In this document: positions 45,468-55,659 of the stretch, piece after piece
How positions within the stretch are numbered: the stretch's first letter is position 1
Layout of the letters: each line of letters begins with the position of its first letter
Origin: Micromonospora sp. DSM 45708
GTDB lineage: Bacteria > Actinomycetota > Actinomycetes > Mycobacteriales > Micromonosporaceae
Length of the DNA stretch: 64,000 nt
Assembly: GCF_039566955.1 (NCBI RefSeq)
Contig: NZ_CP154796.1
Span: forward strand, 3,968,001-4,032,000
Direction: 5' to 3'
The notes under the pieces: generated by a model
Seen by the model: only the letters and a program-made list of their open reading frames with translations
What the model was told of the DNA's origin: nothing
Databases searched by the model: none
Translations under genes and position numbers: made by a program

Positions 45468-48400
45468 GTGAACGAACCGCGTGCGGGCCGGTCGTCGGCC
45501 GTTGACGAGCTAGAGCTGGTTGCCCGCCAGTCCATCCGCCGCTTCGAGTCGGCCAGTTGCCTGGACGCTTTGTACGCGTTTTCGTGGTCGTCGACACGGC
45601 AACTGCCGGCACTCTCGGTACTGATCGGGCAGGCCTACGCCGGGGTGGCCGTCGGTGGGCGCGAGGCCCGGCAGGAGGATGTTTCTTCCTGGTTGGAAGC
45701 AATGCGGCGACGGGTACCTGTCGTGGACCAGTACCAGGCTTCAGAACGGCTGGACGCGGACGCGGGTGTGCACGTGTTCTGGGGTAATCGGATGTGGCCG
45801 CTACATCCGGGCCTGTTGCACGATCCCGAACAGGTGGTGGAGCAGCTGCGCCGGTACGCCGCTGCCGCTGATCCTGTTCTCGTGCCAGCCCTTGGATTCG
45901 GCATCGCCGATATCGTGACGATCGGCCTACGCGCCATCGCGATCCAGCGCGCCTTCCACGGCTCCGGCACGGGAGCGCGTGGCGCCGGCTCGCCACATTC
46001 AGCAGCAGGGTCGTTGATCGGGCTGTGTCGCGAACTCGATGAGGCTGGTCTACCGGTCTGGTTGGTCTCCCCTAGTGGTGTGAGTGTTGATGATCGACTC
46101 CGGGCGGCGGTTGATTGGTGTGCCCGGGATGCACTCGAGGTGGCGCGGAGCAGCTGGTTGCTCGGCGATGCCCTGCTCGTCCGGTTGGAGGGAGCTCTGC
46201 TGCCGGTTCCAGCTGCGCTGGTTCTCGATGCGCTCGTGGCGATTGGGGCGCACCTGCTGGAGTTGGCCGGCCGGTCCAGCAGCACCGTCTCGCAGAGTCT
46301 GTTAGCCGAGGTAGAGCACGCCTTCGGGGTGAGTGCGCGTGGCCTGGCGACCCATCTGCTCGGGCCGGTGCGATGTTCATGGTCGGGCCGGCTGACGGGG
46401 GCCATGTTTCCAGCAGCGCGCCGACTGGTGGCCGTGCAGGTCGCCGTCGGTACGAGCGAGCGGGAAACCGCCCGAGAGGCGGATCGCGCACGGCGTCGTC
46501 TCGCCGCAGTGAAGCCAGGGCAAGTCCTAGCATTGGACGGCGCCAGCCCGAGCGACGAGCAGTGGGCGGCCATCGTCGGCGCGGACACCCCTCTCACCAA
46601 GTACAACGGAGCAGGGGCTTTCATCGCCGAGGGGACCGTGGTGCGGCGGGTCGTGATCGTGGACGGCCCCTGGAGCGCTCCGGAGAAGACCCGCGCGGGG
46701 ACGATCTTCGTGTCGTTGGAGCAATGGCGGCAGATCGCCGCCAGCGTCGGCGATGATCGCGAGGAATTTTGGGCGTTTCTCGACGAGCTCGCCGAGCTGC
46801 CAGGCCTGCGGATGATCGAAGGCGCCACACCGCTGGATCTGTGGGAGACCTTCCAGCACCGAGGGATCCTGTTCGACGGCTCGGCCGACCGGCAGCAGTC
46901 GGGTGTCGACGTGCACGAGCGGTGGCGAAGCCGGGCGGCGTGCGACCCGTACGAGATCGTTCTGCGCCGGGTGGGCCTGGCCGGGCTCAGGGACTGGCCG
47001 TTCGCCGGGACTTCTGCGGGTGGCCGCCTCACCGTCGGGCAGACCACCCCCTATCGGCACGTGGTCATCAGCGCCAGCCCGGCACTCGCGTTCCAGGTCG
47101 ATGCGGACGTCGCCCACGACCGGCTGTGGACCCAAATGCTCGGCGACATGATCCACGCCGGGCTTGCCGAGCTGGCCACCACACGAGATGACGTCCTCGC
47201 CACCGGCTGGCGAGCGTGGACCGACACCATCGCGGGCCCGATCCTGATCGTCTTCCACGCGCTGCCGCCCGACACGGAGCAGGCGGTGCGGTTGCTGGCC
47301 ACGGACGGGGTCACCGTCTGGGTCGGCTACCGGCCTCCCGCCACGGCGGCGGTGACTCCGGGCGTGATACATCAGCAGCTCGGTGAGACGCTGTGGTGCC
47401 TACTCCTCGGCGTCCTGGCCGAACGACTCGCACCCGACAGTGACGAGCACATCGTCAACGCCGCCGTGGCTGCCGCCGGAAACGACGGGGTGCGCCAGGC
47501 CGGCGAGGAGTTCCAACGGGCGTGGTTGCAGCTACCGGTGACGGCGACGTTCCTGCGAACCGACGCCGCCGGACGTGCGGCTACCGGCGGCGTCGCGGCG
47601 ACCATCAGTGACGGCGCCCGCGCCCGTGCGCAACGGGCTATCACCGAGCACCTCCTGACCCGGGTCCAGACGGCCGCCGTCGTCGATCCTGACCAATTCC
47701 TCCACGAGACGGCCATCTCGGCCGCCGTGGATCTCCTGCAACACCACGTCAGCCGCTTTGCCGCGGCTCCCGCGGCGCGGACCGCCGCGGTCGCGGTCGA
47801 ACGGCTCTGGGCCAGCCGGACCCGCACTGATGACGACCGAGTGCTGCGCCGCGCCCTCGGCTATCCCACCGAAAGCACGGTCGACGACCTCGCCCACACG
47901 AACATCGTTGCCAGTCGCGCCGCCGACCTGCTCACCGAAACTCTGCTCGGTCAGTGCCCCGACGTCGGCCTACCGATGGACCACCGCGACTGGCACCACC
48001 TGTTCAACATCGCGGCGATCCTGGTCGAGCTGCTCGGCAGCCGCGACCATGCCCGCGCTGGCCTCAGCTCCAACGGCAACACCGACGCGTCGGGCCGAGA
48101 CCTGCCGTTCTACGCCGACCGCTACACCGCCGACCTCCAGCGCACCCACGACTCCCGCCGCGGCCGAAGCTTGCTCCACGATGCCGAGCTGGACCCCACC
48201 GAAGACGCCGACGACGGACGGTTCGTCTCCTGGGCTGAGGCCATGCGCAGCCGGATCGCCGCCGCTCGGAAGTCTCCACTGCACCACCAAGCCGCCGAGG
48301 CCGGCCTGCGGGCCAACCAGATTCTCGGCGAGACATGCGGCGTGGACTGCGACGAGATCTTCTCCGTCCTCGCCATCGCTGCCTCGTGGGAGGCCACCGA

Positions 48401-49298
48401 TGCCACCGAAGTCCTCGTCGCCGACCTCGTCGAGACCGTCCGCCTCTCGTCCGGGTTCCAACCCGAGCGGCTGCACCGGGCAGTGGACCTGCTGACACTA
48501 CGGCGGGAGATCGCGGCCCAGATCGGTGTCGGCGACCGACCGCCTTCGTTCGGCGAGCGCTTCTCCGGCCGACCACTTCTGCCCGTTCCCGGGAACCCGG
48601 ACCGGCTGCTCGTGATGCCCCGGCGCGTCGCCCGGGCAGCGCAGCTGCTCCTCGGATATCTCCAGGTCGCCCGCCTGCCCTGGCCCGACAGCCCAGCCGC
48701 CGTCGTCAACGCCTTCAGAGACTGGGAGCAGCGCGAACAGAAAGCCTTCGAAGCCGACGTCGAACGAGAAACCCGCGCGCCACATCGCGCCCTAATTCCG
48801 CGCCTCAAGCCGGACCGAGCCCGGAAACTGGGCCTCGCCATTCCCGGCGAAATCGATCTCGTCGCCATCGATACCAACCAGCGGCGGGTGTTCGTCGTCG
48901 AGGCCAAAGCCAGCCACGTCGCCACCGACAGCGACCGCGTGCTCTACGACATCATCGACTACCACGGCGCCCCTGACTCCGGCCACGAGCGATGGGGCCA
49001 CTTCCGCCCGCAGCGCGGCACCCCCTACCTCCCCAAGCTGATCAAAAAGGCAGACGCCATCAACGACCAACTCAGCGTCCTTCTCCGCGCGTACGGCCTG
49101 GGCCCCGACGTTGACGGCTGGACCGTGTGCCCGATGGTGGTGACTCCCTCGCCTGTCCCGGCCGCCTACGTGCCACAACCCGTGGTTCCGTTTGCGACCA
49201 TCGACGACCTCGCGCAGATCCTGGACGATCCAGACGTGCCGCGCCCTGGCCCGAGCCTGCGGCTGGCGGCTGGTGCGGCCCAGCGCCGGGAGGATTGA
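45468..49298 (+). CDS. 1276-aa protein with C-terminal PD-(D/E)XK nuclease motif; candidate defence protein
   Basis: GTG 45468 start (VNEPRAGRSSAVDELELVAR). The only clear motif is C-terminal: GEIDLVAIDTNQRRVFVVEA, then KASHV, at residues about 1124-1150. This is the D...ExK core of PD-(D/E)XK nucleases. Helices follow (LIKKADAINDQLSVLLRAYG). The first 1100 residues, mostly alpha-helical with blocks such as VWWG-like HVFWGNRMWPLHPGLLHDPE, SRDHARAGLSSNGNTDASGR and RFVSWAEAMRSRIAAARKSP, match nothing I know. No Walker motifs were seen. No partner gene is on the same strand. It lies between IS110 and the HNH gene. The defence role is inferred from the nuclease motif and neighbourhood. Confidence 0.75.
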   Translation: MNEPRAGRSSAVDELELVARQSIRRFESASCLDALYAFSWSSTRQLPALSVLIGQAYAGVAVGGREARQEDVSSWLEAMRRRVPVVDQYQASERLDADAGVHVFWGNRMWPLHPGLLHDPEQVVEQLRRYAAAADPVLVPALGFGIADIVTIGLRAIAIQRAFHGSGTGARGAGSPHSAAGSLIGLCRELDEAGLPVWLVSPSGVSVDDRLRAAVDWCARDALEVARSSWLLGDALLVRLEGALLPVPAALVLDALVAIGAHLLELAGRSSSTVSQSLLAEVEHAFGVSARGLATHLLGPVRCSWSGRLTGAMFPAARRLVAVQVAVGTSERETAREADRARRRLAAVKPGQVLALDGASPSDEQWAAIVGADTPLTKYNGAGAFIAEGTVVRRVVIVDGPWSAPEKTRAGTIFVSLEQWRQIAASVGDDREEFWAFLDELAELPGLRMIEGATPLDLWETFQHRGILFDGSADRQQSGVDVHERWRSRAACDPYEIVLRRVGLAGLRDWPFAGTSAGGRLTVGQTTPYRHVVISASPALAFQVDADVAHDRLWTQMLGDMIHAGLAELATTRDDVLATGWRAWTDTIAGPILIVFHALPPDTEQAVRLLATDGVTVWVGYRPPATAAVTPGVIHQQLGETLWCLLLGVLAERLAPDSDEHIVNAAVAAAGNDGVRQAGEEFQRAWLQLPVTATFLRTDAAGRAATGGVAATISDGARARAQRAITEHLLTRVQTAAVVDPDQFLHETAISAAVDLLQHHVSRFAAAPAARTAAVAVERLWASRTRTDDDRVLRRALGYPTESTVDDLAHTNIVASRAADLLTETLLGQCPDVGLPMDHRDWHHLFNIAAILVELLGSRDHARAGLSSNGNTDASGRDLPFYADRYTADLQRTHDSRRGRSLLHDAELDPTEDADDGRFVSWAEAMRSRIAAARKSPLHHQAAEAGLRANQILGETCGVDCDEIFSVLAIAASWEATDATEVLVADLVETVRLSSGFQPERLHRAVDLLTLRREIAAQIGVGDRPPSFGERFSGRPLLPVPGNPDRLLVMPRRVARAAQLLLGYLQVARLPWPDSPAAVVNAFRDWEQREQKAFEADVERETRAPHRALIPRLKPDRARKLGLAIPGEIDLVAIDTNQRRVFVVEAKASHVATDSDRVLYDIIDYHGAPDSGHERWGHFRPQRGTPYLPKLIKKADAINDQLSVLLRAYGLGPDVDGWTVCPMVVTPSPVPAAYVPQPVVPFATIDDLAQILDDPDVPRPGPSLRLAAGAAQRRED

Positions 49299-49469
49299 CA
49301 CGGATTCAGCCACCTCCCAGAGTGGACCAGTGGACCTACGGCTGCCGGGACTTGGTTGTGTGCTTGCGCCTAGCGACGGCAGAACCAGTGGGCAGGCGGC
49401 TAGCTGTTATCGAAACCCGTCATCCTTCCTCGACCAGGAGGGCGTACCCCCGATCGGAGACTCGGCTCT

Positions 49470-50318
49470 TCACCCCAGAGGAGCCCTGCCTATGCCCGAA
49501 TGCAGGAAGCTGACCAACAGATTGCCCCGGTGGGCGATGGGATAGCGGGTCTTGCGGCCGGCCTTGGTGAAGATCGCATTATCCGCGTAGGAGAGCCAAC
49601 TGTCGATGCGAGCAGCCTCAACGGGAGCAGTTGTCCCCTCACACAACATGATTACGAACGGTTGGAAAACGATCGCCCAGAAGGGCTTCGTTCTCGGTTC
49701 CCGTTCACCCGAACTGTCGACGGTCACCGACATCACGGCATCGGTGAAGTAGGCCAACGTCCCCGTGCCCGCGAGCGCGACATGGATGCTATGACCGGAA
49801 AGCGAAGTGGGCCCTTCGGACTCGTAGGCGGCAATCAGTTCGGGATGCTCGTCTCGAAGTCGACGGGTCCGTTGCACGGCGAGGGTCATGCCAATGATCT
49901 GCCGCACGATCCTGCCGGGGTGCAGACTGACCCCACCTCGAGGGTTGATGCCCCTGCCGTGTTCCATCGGGAGCCAGAAGGCCTCGGTCTCCGACTTCGC
50001 AAGCAGCCAGAGGTCGTTGCGGTCCCAACCGAACGCCGCCTGCATGCTCGCTGCCGCCTGGCCAAGCTGCCCCACAACATCTTTCCGCCATGTTGCGTAT
50101 GCCTGCGGGAGGCCCCGCTTGCTGGCGCCGCCGTTGCAGTCGCTGCTCAGCGACGGGATGCTGTGTCCCTGTTCGTAGCTCCGTAAAACCTTCAGCTCAC
50201 CGTTCACCTCGTTGTAGATCGTGATCGGTGCGGCATTGTCGGCAGACTTCGGCGGTAGGTGCTCTTCCGTCATTCGGGTCTCTACGCCGCAGTGACGGCA
50301 CCAGTCCACAAGGGCCAC
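49470..50318 (-). CDS. HNH-like zinc-finger protein, 282 aa
   Basis: ATG 50318 gives MALVDWCRHCGVETRMTEEH. The CRHCG pair, EHLPPKSADN and the later SLSSDCNGGASKRGLPQAYATWRKD form the skeleton of HNH-type proteins (CxxC...EHxPPKS...CN). The usual first Cys of the second pair is Ser here. The rest (WLLAKSETEAFWLPM, PFWAIVFQPFVIMLCEGTTA) is unrecognised. It follows the 466-residue gene on the same strand with 127 bp between, so the two may be co-transcribed. It may be a nuclease or a zinc-binding relative. Confidence 0.7.
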   Translation of the reverse strand: MALVDWCRHCGVETRMTEEHLPPKSADNAAPITIYNEVNGELKVLRSYEQGHSIPSLSSDCNGGASKRGLPQAYATWRKDVVGQLGQAAASMQAAFGWDRNDLWLLAKSETEAFWLPMEHGRGINPRGGVSLHPGRIVRQIIGMTLAVQRTRRLRDEHPELIAAYESEGPTSLSGHSIHVALAGTGTLAYFTDAVMSVTVDSSGEREPRTKPFWAIVFQPFVIMLCEGTTAPVEAARIDSWLSYADNAIFTKAGRKTRYPIAHRGNLLVSFLHSGIGRAPLG

Positions 50319-50445
50319 GAACCGATGCTACACAGCGTCACCTCGACTGCCCAATGGTTAGTGCGGCCGGCAACTGCAAGGGCAGGTCTCCGGCCGATCC
50401 GCCCGTCGGGCCGCCAGTGGGCGCGAACGTGGAATATTGGAAGAT

Positions 50446-51846
50446 TCAGGGCCGCCACGGTGCTCGGCCGGGCGTGCAGAGGCGATCGGGATCGAACAGA
50501 AGGGCGGTCCACCACAGCACTGCCATGTCGGCGACCAGTTGGATGTTGGGGTTGTTCGTCGCCAGGTGTCGAAGCGTCGTGATCCGCGCGTCTCGGGGGC
50601 GATGACCTTGGCCGCCCGTTCCATGGACTAGATGGCGTAGTTCCTGGACCTCCTTGACGGCTCTCTCCAGCGACAGGCCGGGAAACCCCTCCCGGAGTTC
50701 CTTTTCGTAGTTGTTGATCAAGGCGGCGTAGAAGGCTCGGTGAGTAGGGTCGGGAAGAGCCGGGAGAGCGTGAGAGCGAAGCCGGTCGGGACTGAGGAGC
50801 TCCCACAGGGGCACGCTGCTCTGGGTTGCGCCTTCCCAGAGCCCTTGCAGGGTTCCGAGCGCCCGGAACGCCGACCAGATCTTGTCGCTGGCTCCCCAAT
50901 CGGCAGCCAGCTCCACCACGGCCGACAGCCCGAAGCGCACGTTCGTCCATGCGATCATCTGCTCATCGAGATCGAGGACGCCGTCTGTGTTCGTGAACCG
51001 TGCGGGGTCGGTAAGCAATCCGAGTAGCCGGTTCATGCCGGTCGCCGATTGACGGAGCAGGGCTTCGGCATGGCCATCGGGCAGCCGACGGATCCCAACG
51101 TCGTAGACGCCGGTTCCGGGGCCTGAGAGCTGTGGTCGCTCGGCGCCGACCGGCCAGCGGTCCATATAAGGCGTACGGACGAACCCGCTGCCGGGGGCGA
51201 GCAGGGCGATCTCGGCGCCGAGATTGGTCATGAGCACTGCCGCCATCGGTTGAAAGCGGGCTGTCAGGGGAACGCACATCATCGCTCCGGGGAGCGCCTC
51301 GAGGATCCCGGTCATCAGCATGCCCTCTGGCCGCTGCGTACCTAGCGGCATTTGGTCGGCCGGAACGCGGTTGACCAGGTGGTCGATGACACGCCACAGA
51401 AACTGGCGGCGCATCAACGTGGGGTGCGCACCGAGACGGAAGGCGGCGCATTGCGAGTAAACCTCCGTCAGCTCCTTGACCGAGCCGAGGACATCGGTGT
51501 CGCTGAGTAGCCGGAGCCGGACGTGGGTCCAATGATCGAAGTCGTCTGGGTTCACGCCGGGGCGGTTCAGATGTTCGCGGACTCGGTGCTCATACCCGCG
51601 GCCGAACGTGTTTCGGCGCAGCGTCCCGCCGGCGTCTGCTCGTAGGTGCCCCTTCGTAGTTTGAAGAGGAAGGGCGTAAACGAGGTCAGAGCTGGGGTCT
51701 GAGCGGACCGAGATCCTTCCGCCGTGTTGCCTGAACCGGAGGCCAGCCTCGGCGAAGATCTGGCGCATGTCCCTCTGCAGCCGGCCTTGGACTGCCCGCC
51801 ACTCGCCCGGCCCTACATGTTCCGGCAACAGCGCCCATGTACTCAC
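50446..51846 (-). CDS. Hypothetical protein, 466 aa, upstream of HNH-like gene
   Basis: ATG 51846 start (MSTWALLPEHVGPGEWRAVQ). Soluble and mostly helical; blocks include LVYALPLQTTKGHLRADAGG, DDFDHWTHVRLRLLSDTDVL and VDMAVLWWT-like DMAVLWWTALLFD near the end. No domain or catalytic motif is recognised, and it has no membrane segment. It precedes the HNH-like gene on the same strand, and the pair sits between the nuclease-motif gene and ISL3 debris. Possible roles include sensor or adaptor for the HNH-like protein; this is only inference. Confidence 0.65.
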   Translation of the reverse strand: MSTWALLPEHVGPGEWRAVQGRLQRDMRQIFAEAGLRFRQHGGRISVRSDPSSDLVYALPLQTTKGHLRADAGGTLRRNTFGRGYEHRVREHLNRPGVNPDDFDHWTHVRLRLLSDTDVLGSVKELTEVYSQCAAFRLGAHPTLMRRQFLWRVIDHLVNRVPADQMPLGTQRPEGMLMTGILEALPGAMMCVPLTARFQPMAAVLMTNLGAEIALLAPGSGFVRTPYMDRWPVGAERPQLSGPGTGVYDVGIRRLPDGHAEALLRQSATGMNRLLGLLTDPARFTNTDGVLDLDEQMIAWTNVRFGLSAVVELAADWGASDKIWSAFRALGTLQGLWEGATQSSVPLWELLSPDRLRSHALPALPDPTHRAFYAALINNYEKELREGFPGLSLERAVKEVQELRHLVHGTGGQGHRPRDARITTLRHLATNNPNIQLVADMAVLWWTALLFDPDRLCTPGRAPWRP

Positions 51847-52129
51847 CTCATGAGTGTGCCAGCGTTGCGGTTTGGCGCCGGAACTGGACGCGCGATCCCT
51901 TAGCCGGAGGCTGGGGTGCCGGAGATCACCAAGCGCGCTCGTGGCCGCTACGAGGGTTCATTATCGCGCGCGGTTCCAAAGCGGTAATGCGGCCAGAGCG
52001 TCGAGGACGGCTCGTTCAAGGGCCACGGCCTCTGGGCGATCTGCGGTCACGGCCCACCGGATGTGCAAGTCGGCACGTCTCAGGGCGTCTTGAGCCAGAC
52101 TGCGGCGCGGCTTGGTTTGCCGGCCAGGA
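51847..52129. other. Intergenic stretch, no supported gene
   Basis: About 280 bp upstream of the 466-aa gene. It should contain its promoter on the minus strand, but I cannot point to clear -35/-10 boxes. The right part merges into the ISL3 remnant. Confidence 0.4.
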
Positions 52130-52896
52130 TCGCGTCGAGGTGTGCTTGCACGAATGCCGGATCGGCCAGTGCTCGATCAGCGCGACCGCCCGCCGCCTCG
52201 ACCTGAACGTCAGAACGGCCCGCAAGTACGCCCACGCCGCCACCGGCGAGGCGTTGATCGGCCCGAACGCCAGCAGCCGACCCAGCATCCTCGCCCCGTT
52301 CCACTCCTACCTGCGGCAACGTCTTACCAACGGCATCCATTAGACCGCTGACCTGCACGCCGAGATCCTGGCCCGCAGCTACCAAGGCAGCTTGCGGATG
52401 CTGCGGGACTGGCTCACCATCAACCGCGCCAGGCCTGCCCCTGCGACCGCAGTCCGGGTGCCGTCGGCCCGGCGGATCACCGCCTGGATCACGCGACCCG
52501 GCCACAAAGTCACCGAGGGCGAACACGCCGATCTCGCCGCTGCCCGCCGCCGCTGCCCGGACCTTGACACCGTCGCTGGCCTCGCCCGCGGGTTCGCCGC
52601 GCTGGTCCGCCACCAAGGCACCGGGCAGCACCTTGACGCCTGGATCGACCAAGCCCGCCACGCCGGATACCCCGAGATCCGCGGCTTCGCCGCCGGTCTC
52701 GCCGGCGACCGCGACGCCGTCGTCGCCGGCCTCGCCCAGCCTTGGAGTTCAGGCCCGGTCGAGGGCCAGGTCAACCGCATCGAAGCGATCAAGCGACAGA
52801 TGTATGGCCGGGCGAACCTCGACCTCCTCCGCAAACGCGTCCTGACCAATTCGTGAGCCGCCAACAAGATCAATCACAGAATCTGTGCCAGAGCCC
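52130..52896 (+). pseudogene. ISL3-like transposase remnant with terminal repeat
   Basis: The plus strand reads CSISATARRLDLNVRTARKY, then SRPSILAPFHSYLRQRLTNG up to a TAG at 52341-52343. It continues in the same frame with TADLHAEILARSYQGSLRML, HLDAWIDQARHAGYPEIRGF, PWSSGPVEGQVNRIEAIKRQ and a stop at 52856. The terminal repeat (GATCAATCACAGAATCTGTG) follows at about 52867. The N-terminal zinc-finger part is gone, so this is a dead ISL3 copy. It lacks the frame break shared by the arms at 19.4-20.8 kb. Confidence 0.8.
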
Positions 52897-52929
52897 CGTT
52901 TGAGGCGGCGTTGACACCGTTCAGCCGAC

Positions 52930-53901
52930 CTACACGCGCTCGCCGATACCCAGCCGGGCCTGCGTCTCCTGCGCCCGCTCAGCCGCGGCGCTGGCACCCT
53001 AGTGCCGGGGCATATCCTCAGATGCCCAGCCCAGCAGCAGCATGAGGTCACCGGTGTCTCCCCCCGGCGCGCTTCCACTCGTGGGCGAACGTGTGACGCC
53101 ACCGGTGCGCGTGCACGTCCGGCACCCCGGCCGCTCTACCCAGCCGCTTGAGGAGAATCTTGATGCCGTTCGGAGTCAACGGGGCCCTGCCCCGCTCCGC
53201 CAACCACAACTGAGGCAAAGCGGCGCCCTTGTGTTTGTCCCGCGCCCGTAGATAGCGGCTCAACGCCCGAGCAGTCTTCGGCCCGAAACGGACCCGCCGA
53301 TCCTTGGCGCCCTTGCCGTGGAAACGCACCGACTCGGTGTTCAGGTCGACATCGGCCACGAGGAGATTGCCCGCCTCGGAGAGCCGAGCACCGGTGTTGC
53401 AGTACAGCCGGATCAACGCCTCGTCCCGCAGGTTGACGAAGCCCTTACCCTTACAGGCGTCGAGGAGCTTGCCGGTGTCCTCGTCGCGCAGAACCGGAAC
53501 CAACTTCCGGGGTGTCTTCGGCTGCCGCACCCGCTCCATCGGTGAGCGGTCGATGGCCTGCTCGTCGACCAGCAGCCACTTGAAGAACTGCTGCAACCCC
53601 TTGTGCTTGTTCAACGCGGTCGACGCGGACCGGGTCTCGATCATCCACGCCTGGAACGCCTCCACGTGCGCCCGCGTCACCGCGCACGGATCCTCGGCAG
53701 CAGCATCGGCGTCCGGATCCGGGGACGACTCCCCCAGATACCGACCCAACTGCGCGGCAGCGAGGAGGTAGTTGTAGCGGGTGGTTTCCGGGTGGTTTCC
53801 GGGTAGTTCCCGGCCCGCAGCGACCGGTCCCAGTCCCGAAGAAACCCGGCCCAGGTCCGGGACAGTCCCGAGGTGAGCTTCTGAAGATCCAGTAGTGGCA
53901 T
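52930..53901 (-). pseudogene. Tyrosine recombinase (integrase) pseudogene beside tRNA-Pro
   Basis: From ATG 53901: MPLLDLQKLTSGLSRTWAGF. An 11-bp tandem duplication (53779-53800) breaks the frame, which continues RYNYLLAAAQLGRYLGESSP. The core has TGARLSEAGNLLVADVDLNT (catalytic Arg) and HAHRWRHTFAHEWKRAGG (HxxR). A one-base gain in a G6 run (53060-53065) breaks the frame again. In the corrected frame, LMLLLGWASEDMPRH is followed by TAG (52999-53001) where the catalytic Tyr should be, then GASAAAERAQETQARLGIGE and a stop at 52930. Three lesions make it inactive. Its 5' end is 114 bp from the tRNA-Pro 3' end. Confidence 0.88.
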
Positions 53902-54014
53902 GACAACCTGCCCGAGTCAAGGAGTCCAACAGCGGCGTGCTAGACCAGGCATTCATGCCGAGCAATGAGAGGAGGGTTCCCGCAAGTCGCTGACCTGTGG
54001 AAACCCTCTCGCTG

Positions 54015-54088
<74 letters not shown>

Positions 54089-54211
54089 ATGCCCCCGCGC
54101 GACGTTCTCCGCGGCAGCCGGTACAGCTTAGCGCAAGATCTTCGCACCGTACGCACAGGCCCCTCGGCGACGCACGGGCCGGCGTCACGTCTCCTAAAGC
54201 GTCCTAGGAAA

Positions 54212-54241
54212 GAAGCCGCCGGGGCGGGGCCCGGCGGCTTC
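54212..54241. terminator. Terminator after der
   Basis: A 12-bp perfect stem, GAAGCCGCCGGG with CCCGGCGGCTTC, around a 6-base loop, 11 bp after the der stop codon. It would end the der transcript. Confidence 0.85.
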
Positions 54242-54252
54242 TGGTGGAACGA

Positions 54253-55659
54253 TCAGCCGTGCGCCTTGCCGCGGCCACCCGGACCGAGCTTCTTGCGCGG
54301 GCGCACCGAGATGTCGATGGGGCTGCCCTCGAAGCCGAACTCCTCGCGCAGCTTGCGCTCCACGAACCGCTGGTAGCCGGCGTCCAGCGGGCCGGTGGTG
54401 AACAACACGAACCGCGGCGGCGCCACCCCGGCCTGGGTGGCGAACAGGATGCGCGGGGCCCGGCCGCCGCGTACCGGGTGCGGGGTGGCCTGGACCAGCG
54501 CGGTGAGCCACTGGTTGAGCTGGGCGGTGGGGATCCGGGTCTCCCAGCTCGCGAGCGCCTTGCGCAGCGCCGGAGCGAGCTTGTCCACGGCCCGGCCGGT
54601 CTGCGCGGACAGGTTCAACCGGATCGCCCACGGGATCCGCCGCAGCTCCCGGTCGATCTCCTTGTCCAGGTAGTAGCGGCGGTCCGCGTCGACCAGGTCC
54701 CACTTGTTGAACGCGATGACCAGGGCCCGGCCGGCCTCCACCACCATGGTGAGGACCCGCTGGTCCTGCTCGCTGATCACCTCGCTGGAGTCCAGCAGCA
54801 CCACCGCCACCTCGGCCGCCTCGATCGCCGAGGCGGTACGCAGGCTGGCGTAGTACTCGGTGCCGCTGGCCTTCCCGACCCGCTTGCGGAGGCCGGCGGT
54901 GTCCACGAGCTGCCAGGTCTCGCCGCCGATCTCGACCAGGCTGTCCACCGGGTCGACAGTGGTGCCGGCGACCGAGTCGACCACCGCCCGGTCCTCGCCG
55001 GAGAACCGGTTGAGCAGGCTGGACTTGCCGACGTTGGGACGGCCGACCAGGGCCACCCGGCGCGGCCCGCGCGGACGGTTCTCCACGATCGGCGGCGCCT
55101 CGGGCAACGCGGCCATGATGGCGTCGAGCAGGTCACCGGAGCCGCGACCGTGCAGCGCCGACACCGGGTACGGCTCACCGAGGCCGAGCGACCACAGCGC
55201 GGTCGCCTCCATCTCGATGGTGGTGTTGTCGGCCTTGTTGCCCACCAGGATCACCGGCTTGGCGCTGCGGCGCAGCATCTTCACCGCGGCCTCGTCCACG
55301 TCGGTCGAGCCGACCATGGCGTCCACCACGAACAGCACCACGTCGGCGGTGGCCACGGCCGTCTCGGCCTGGGCGGCGATGGCCGCGGCCCGGTCCTTGG
55401 CGTCGGGCTCCCAGCCGCCGGTGTCCACCACGGTGAACGCCCGGCCGTTCCACTGCGCGTCGTACGGCACCCGGTCCCGGGTCACGCCGGGGATGTCCTC
55501 GACGACCGCCTGGCGACGGCCGATGATGCGGTTCACCAGCGTGGACTTGCCCACGTTGGGACGGCCGACCACGGCCACCACGGGCTGCGGACCGGCCGGC
55601 TCACCGACCTCGACCTCCGGCTCGCGCAGCTCCACCCAGCCGCCGAAATCGTCAGTCAT
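54253..55659 (-). CDS. der: Ribosome-associated GTPase Der (EngA)
   Basis: 468 residues with two tandem GTPase domains and a C-terminal KH-like domain. The first P-loop is GRPNVGKST at 32-40, with DTGGW and NKAD; the second is GRPNVGKSS near 207, with DTAGLRKR and NKWD. Der is needed for maturation of the 50S subunit. Start ATG 55659 overlaps the cmk stop by 4 bp (ATGA), so the two are translationally coupled. The protein length is normal. The last gene of a leftward operon, it is followed by a hairpin terminator. Confidence 0.97.
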   Translation of the reverse strand: MTDDFGGWVELREPEVEVGEPAGPQPVVAVVGRPNVGKSTLVNRIIGRRQAVVEDIPGVTRDRVPYDAQWNGRAFTVVDTGGWEPDAKDRAAAIAAQAETAVATADVVLFVVDAMVGSTDVDEAAVKMLRRSAKPVILVGNKADNTTIEMEATALWSLGLGEPYPVSALHGRGSGDLLDAIMAALPEAPPIVENRPRGPRRVALVGRPNVGKSSLLNRFSGEDRAVVDSVAGTTVDPVDSLVEIGGETWQLVDTAGLRKRVGKASGTEYYASLRTASAIEAAEVAVVLLDSSEVISEQDQRVLTMVVEAGRALVIAFNKWDLVDADRRYYLDKEIDRELRRIPWAIRLNLSAQTGRAVDKLAPALRKALASWETRIPTAQLNQWLTALVQATPHPVRGGRAPRILFATQAGVAPPRFVLFTTGPLDAGYQRFVERKLREEFGFEGSPIDISVRPRKKLGPGGRGKAHG

